Shown here piece after piece: positions 62,065 to 64,000 of a stretch of DNA of 64,000 bases. Below the pieces are notes generated by a model, which was given only the letters and a program-made list of their open reading frames with translations, was not told the DNA's origin and ran no database searches. This DNA comes from Phycisphaeraceae bacterium (lineage in GTDB: Bacteria > Planctomycetota > Phycisphaerae > Phycisphaerales > Phycisphaeraceae): assembly GCA_002704825.1 (NCBI GenBank), contig PAIY01000093.1, forward strand, positions 1-64,000, written 5' to 3'. The position numbers were made by a program, and so were the translations under genes. Numbering within the stretch: position 1 is the first letter of the stretch; each line of letters starts with the position of its first letter.

Positions 62065-62958
62065 TTATGCGACGTTCTTTTGCTCGGTCGCTTCGTGTTT
62101 CTGGAACATGGCCTGCCAGAGATGTTGATCGCTGATCCACCAGGGATGCGTCAGCAGTTTCCATGCCAGGTAGTTCGTCGCGTTCTTGCCCTGCATCTCG
62201 GCACGGGCGAGTGTGAGAATCCGCTGACGCAGATCACAGTTGTTCCACAAGGCCATGCGATCGGTCATCGGCAGGTAAGCACCATACTTCCGCGACACAT
62301 GCACGTACTGCTCGGCGGTGTCCAGTGCGTTGATCGGTTCGGCGATTTCATATTCACGAACCGCAGCAAGGGTCTGGCCGATGAATGTCGGTCGGTGATC
62401 CGCCAGAAGTAGGCGACAGAAAAAGTCATAGTCGTAAGCATCATCCAGGTCATCATCAAACACGCCCACTTCGTCGATCAAGGCTTTACGCCAGACGACG
62501 CCAGCAGGGGGGATGAGGCCTGAGTTATGTTTGAGATACGCTGCAAGATTCGTTGGCGTGGAGGGTCGGACTTCACCGCGAAGCTGATCGTCAACATCAA
62601 TCCGCAGATTACTCGAAGCCAACCAGTCCGTCTGCGGTTTACGAGCAACAAAACGACGGATCGTTTCCATGGCACCGGGCATCAGCAGGCAATCGCCCGT
62701 GAGTACGGTCACATAGCGACCTTCAGCAAAAGCCAAAGCGCGATTGATCGCTGTCCCAAGCGTCGTTCCCGGGGCATCGATGATCTGATCCACTTCGGAT
62801 TTGTAAAAGTCGACCACGTCGCGGGTCTTGTCGAAACTCCCACGTTCAACGACGATGATCTGCACGTCGTCAAGATTCTGGTCAATCACGCTGCAGAGAC
62901 AGCGCTCGATGAAATTCTCATCATTGAATGTCGGAACGATGGCGGTGATCACTGGCAT
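62065..62958 (-). CDS. Family 2 glycosyltransferase
   Basis: A 297-residue GT-A fold transferase. N-terminus ITAIVPTFNDENFIERCL is the GT2 nucleotide-sugar strand-loop, VTVLTGDCLLMPGAM sits where the DxD-type metal motif occurs (TGD-x), and DDDLDDAYDYDFFCRL is the acceptor-side acidic block. The C-terminal 70 residues are Trp-rich and helical. AAGGGG lies before the ATG at 62958, excluding a 52-residue upstream extension. Operon with the FkbM gene. Sugar and acceptor unknown. Confidence 0.9.
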   Translation of the reverse strand: MPVITAIVPTFNDENFIERCLCSVIDQNLDDVQIIVVERGSFDKTRDVVDFYKSEVDQIIDAPGTTLGTAINRALAFAEGRYVTVLTGDCLLMPGAMETIRRFVARKPQTDWLASSNLRIDVDDQLRGEVRPSTPTNLAAYLKHNSGLIPPAGVVWRKALIDEVGVFDDDLDDAYDYDFFCRLLLADHRPTFIGQTLAAVREYEIAEPINALDTAEQYVHVSRKYGAYLPMTDRMALWNNCDLRQRILTLARAEMQGKNATNYLAWKLLTHPWWISDQHLWQAMFQKHEATEQKNVA

Positions 62959-63202
62959 GGCGTCTACCCCTTTTCCGGTCCCGCCCGCATCGTACTCACT
63001 AAACAAGTATCGACAGTTCGCTGAAGATTCCTGTAGTGTCGATCTGTTGCGTCTGCAGTTTTTCACTGCACAGATCACGGGCCAATGGTTGCATCGTCCA
63101 TTAACAGACGGCACTTAACATAGACCCGGTTATTTTTGAAAATTTTTGTGAAATGGGTTCAGGATGGTCGGCTCGGGCAATTTTGGCGATTGCATTACCC
63201 GA

Positions 63203-64000
63203 CTACGCAGCATTCTGAATCAGGTGGTTTTCATCATCATCAAGCAGGTTCAGGTAATCTTCGACCACCATTTCCCATGTGCGTTCAGCCAATTGCGCCC
63301 GACCACGTCTGCCCATCGACATCCGACGCTCGGGGCGGCAGGACATCCATCGCAGTTTTTCAGCCAGGTCCTCAGGATCGTGTTCATGCATCAACATGCC
63401 CGTTACATGATGCTGAATCATCTCAGGCATCGACGTAAACGACGTCTTCCAGTCACCGGGGCGACCGATCACTGGCAAGCCTGCTGCCATCGCTTCGAGG
63501 ATCACCATGCCATAGCCTTCATAAACCGAGGGCAGGACAAATACGTCCATCGCGGCATAGGCTTCGCGGAGTTTTTCATCATGCAGTGAACCGGCCATGA
63601 TCACACGGTCGGATAAACCGTTGGAACGAATCGTGCCTTGAATCCGCATCTTGTCCGGACCCTCGCCAACGATCAACACGCGGTCCTGCGGGCGAAGCAC
63701 ACTGGGGCAACCACAGGCATTGATCAAATGCGGGATGTCCTTGCAGGGATCGAGTCGGCCGACAAAACCGATGACAAACGCATGTTCGTCAATGCCGAGT
63801 GCTTTGCGCGATTTCTTTTTATCCGGCATTTCCTGGATCAACTCGGTATCGGCGCCACGAGGCACCACATGCACGTTGTCACGTACGCCGTAGCAAAGCG
63901 TGTACTGTTTACCCAGAGACCGGCTGGCAACAACCACTTTGGCTGCACGTGTGAATGCCATTTGATCAAACCAACGCAGTAAACCACTGATTTTCATGGT
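63203..64000 (-). CDS. Family 4 glycosyltransferase, partial (5' end beyond window)
   Basis: At least 264 residues of the C-terminal part of a GT4/GT-B transferase: VVPRGADTELIQ, VIGFVGRLDPCKDIPHLI, VLIVGEGPDKMRIQ and FVLPSVYEGYGMVILEAMAAGLPVIG, the last being the E(x7)E nucleotide-sugar site. Complete members have about 370 residues, and the reading frame continues to the window edge, so the N-terminal domain lies beyond 64000. Likely part of the same surface-polysaccharide region as the GT2 and FkbM genes. Confidence 0.9.
   Translation of the reverse strand, partial: TMKISGLLRWFDQMAFTRAAKVVVASRSLGKQYTLCYGVRDNVHVVPRGADTELIQEMPDKKKSRKALGIDEHAFVIGFVGRLDPCKDIPHLINACGCPSVLRPQDRVLIVGEGPDKMRIQGTIRSNGLSDRVIMAGSLHDEKLREAYAAMDVFVLPSVYEGYGMVILEAMAAGLPVIGRPGDWKTSFTSMPEMIQHHVTGMLMHEHDPEDLAEKLRWMSCRPERRMSMGRRGRAQLAERTWEMVVEDYLNLLDDDENHLIQNAA

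Overview
The window looks like a chromosomal segment of a planctomycete, most likely of the Phycisphaerae type (inference). The grounds are the H-X9-DG style pseudopilin-like proteins that all start with an [16 protein letters not shown]-type segment, an anaerobic-type formylglycine sulfatase, a secretin with long low-complexity inserts, an abundance of signalling and polysaccharide genes, and core genes (citrate synthase, tyrS, rpsI/rplM, pdxJ, glcDEF) scattered singly or in small operons. No phage, insertion sequence or CRISPR array was seen.

Layout. 1-5260: an F-type ATP synthase operon atpZ-atpI-like-atpB-E-F-H-A behind a good sigma-70 type promoter; it stops after atpA, so gamma, beta and epsilon must lie elsewhere. 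5699-6991: citrate synthase. 7078-13312 (minus): a signalling block of one CHASE/PAS sensor histidine kinase and three response regulators (two REC-HDOD, one REC with a degenerate HD-GYP domain). 13499-14698: tyrS. 14871-23977: carbohydrate-related genes: an alpha/alpha-toroid-like protein of unknown function with an alpha/beta hydrolase, a large secreted glycoside hydrolase, a LacI-type repressor, and, divergent from the repressor, a pseudopilin-like protein and a CBM plus polysaccharide deacetylase protein. A pair of direct repeats between the repressor and that operon is a candidate operator. 24039-24656: a Doc-type toxin with an AbrB-type antitoxin. 24787-26936: DedA/YqaA membrane protein, galE and a glyoxalase-fold protein.

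27209-28165: rplM-rpsI. 28531-32829: orphan ABC ATPase, a coiled-coil membrane protein translationally coupled to a macro-domain gene, and a fucose/arabinose-isomerase-like protein. 33276-35113: an NSS sodium symporter with a previously easily missed 52-residue MetS-like small subunit. 35276-39640: a TMTC-like GT-C/TPR protein and two further pseudopilin-like genes. 39663-41431: menG/ubiE and an M48 lipoprotein. 41968-46713: B12-fold protein lacking the cobalamin histidine, gcvH, an amidohydrolase, a lipoprotein, an aromatic/aspartate aminotransferase. 47073-53107: WecA-type transferase, small membrane proteins, a 1071-residue secretin, pdxJ. 53359-58578: an SGNH esterase, a very unusual tRNA gene, and glcDEF for glycolate oxidation. 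59122-64000: SGNH hydrolase, sulfatase, FkbM methyltransferase and two glycosyltransferases (the last runs off the window).

The most striking non-protein features are (i) a 113-nt tRNA with anticodon UGA whose variable region folds into two tandem hairpins and whose discriminator base is A, and (ii) several families of dispersed intergenic inverted repeats (arms of 24-34 nt), two of them present twice with different interiors. These are seen directly; their function is not known from the sequence.
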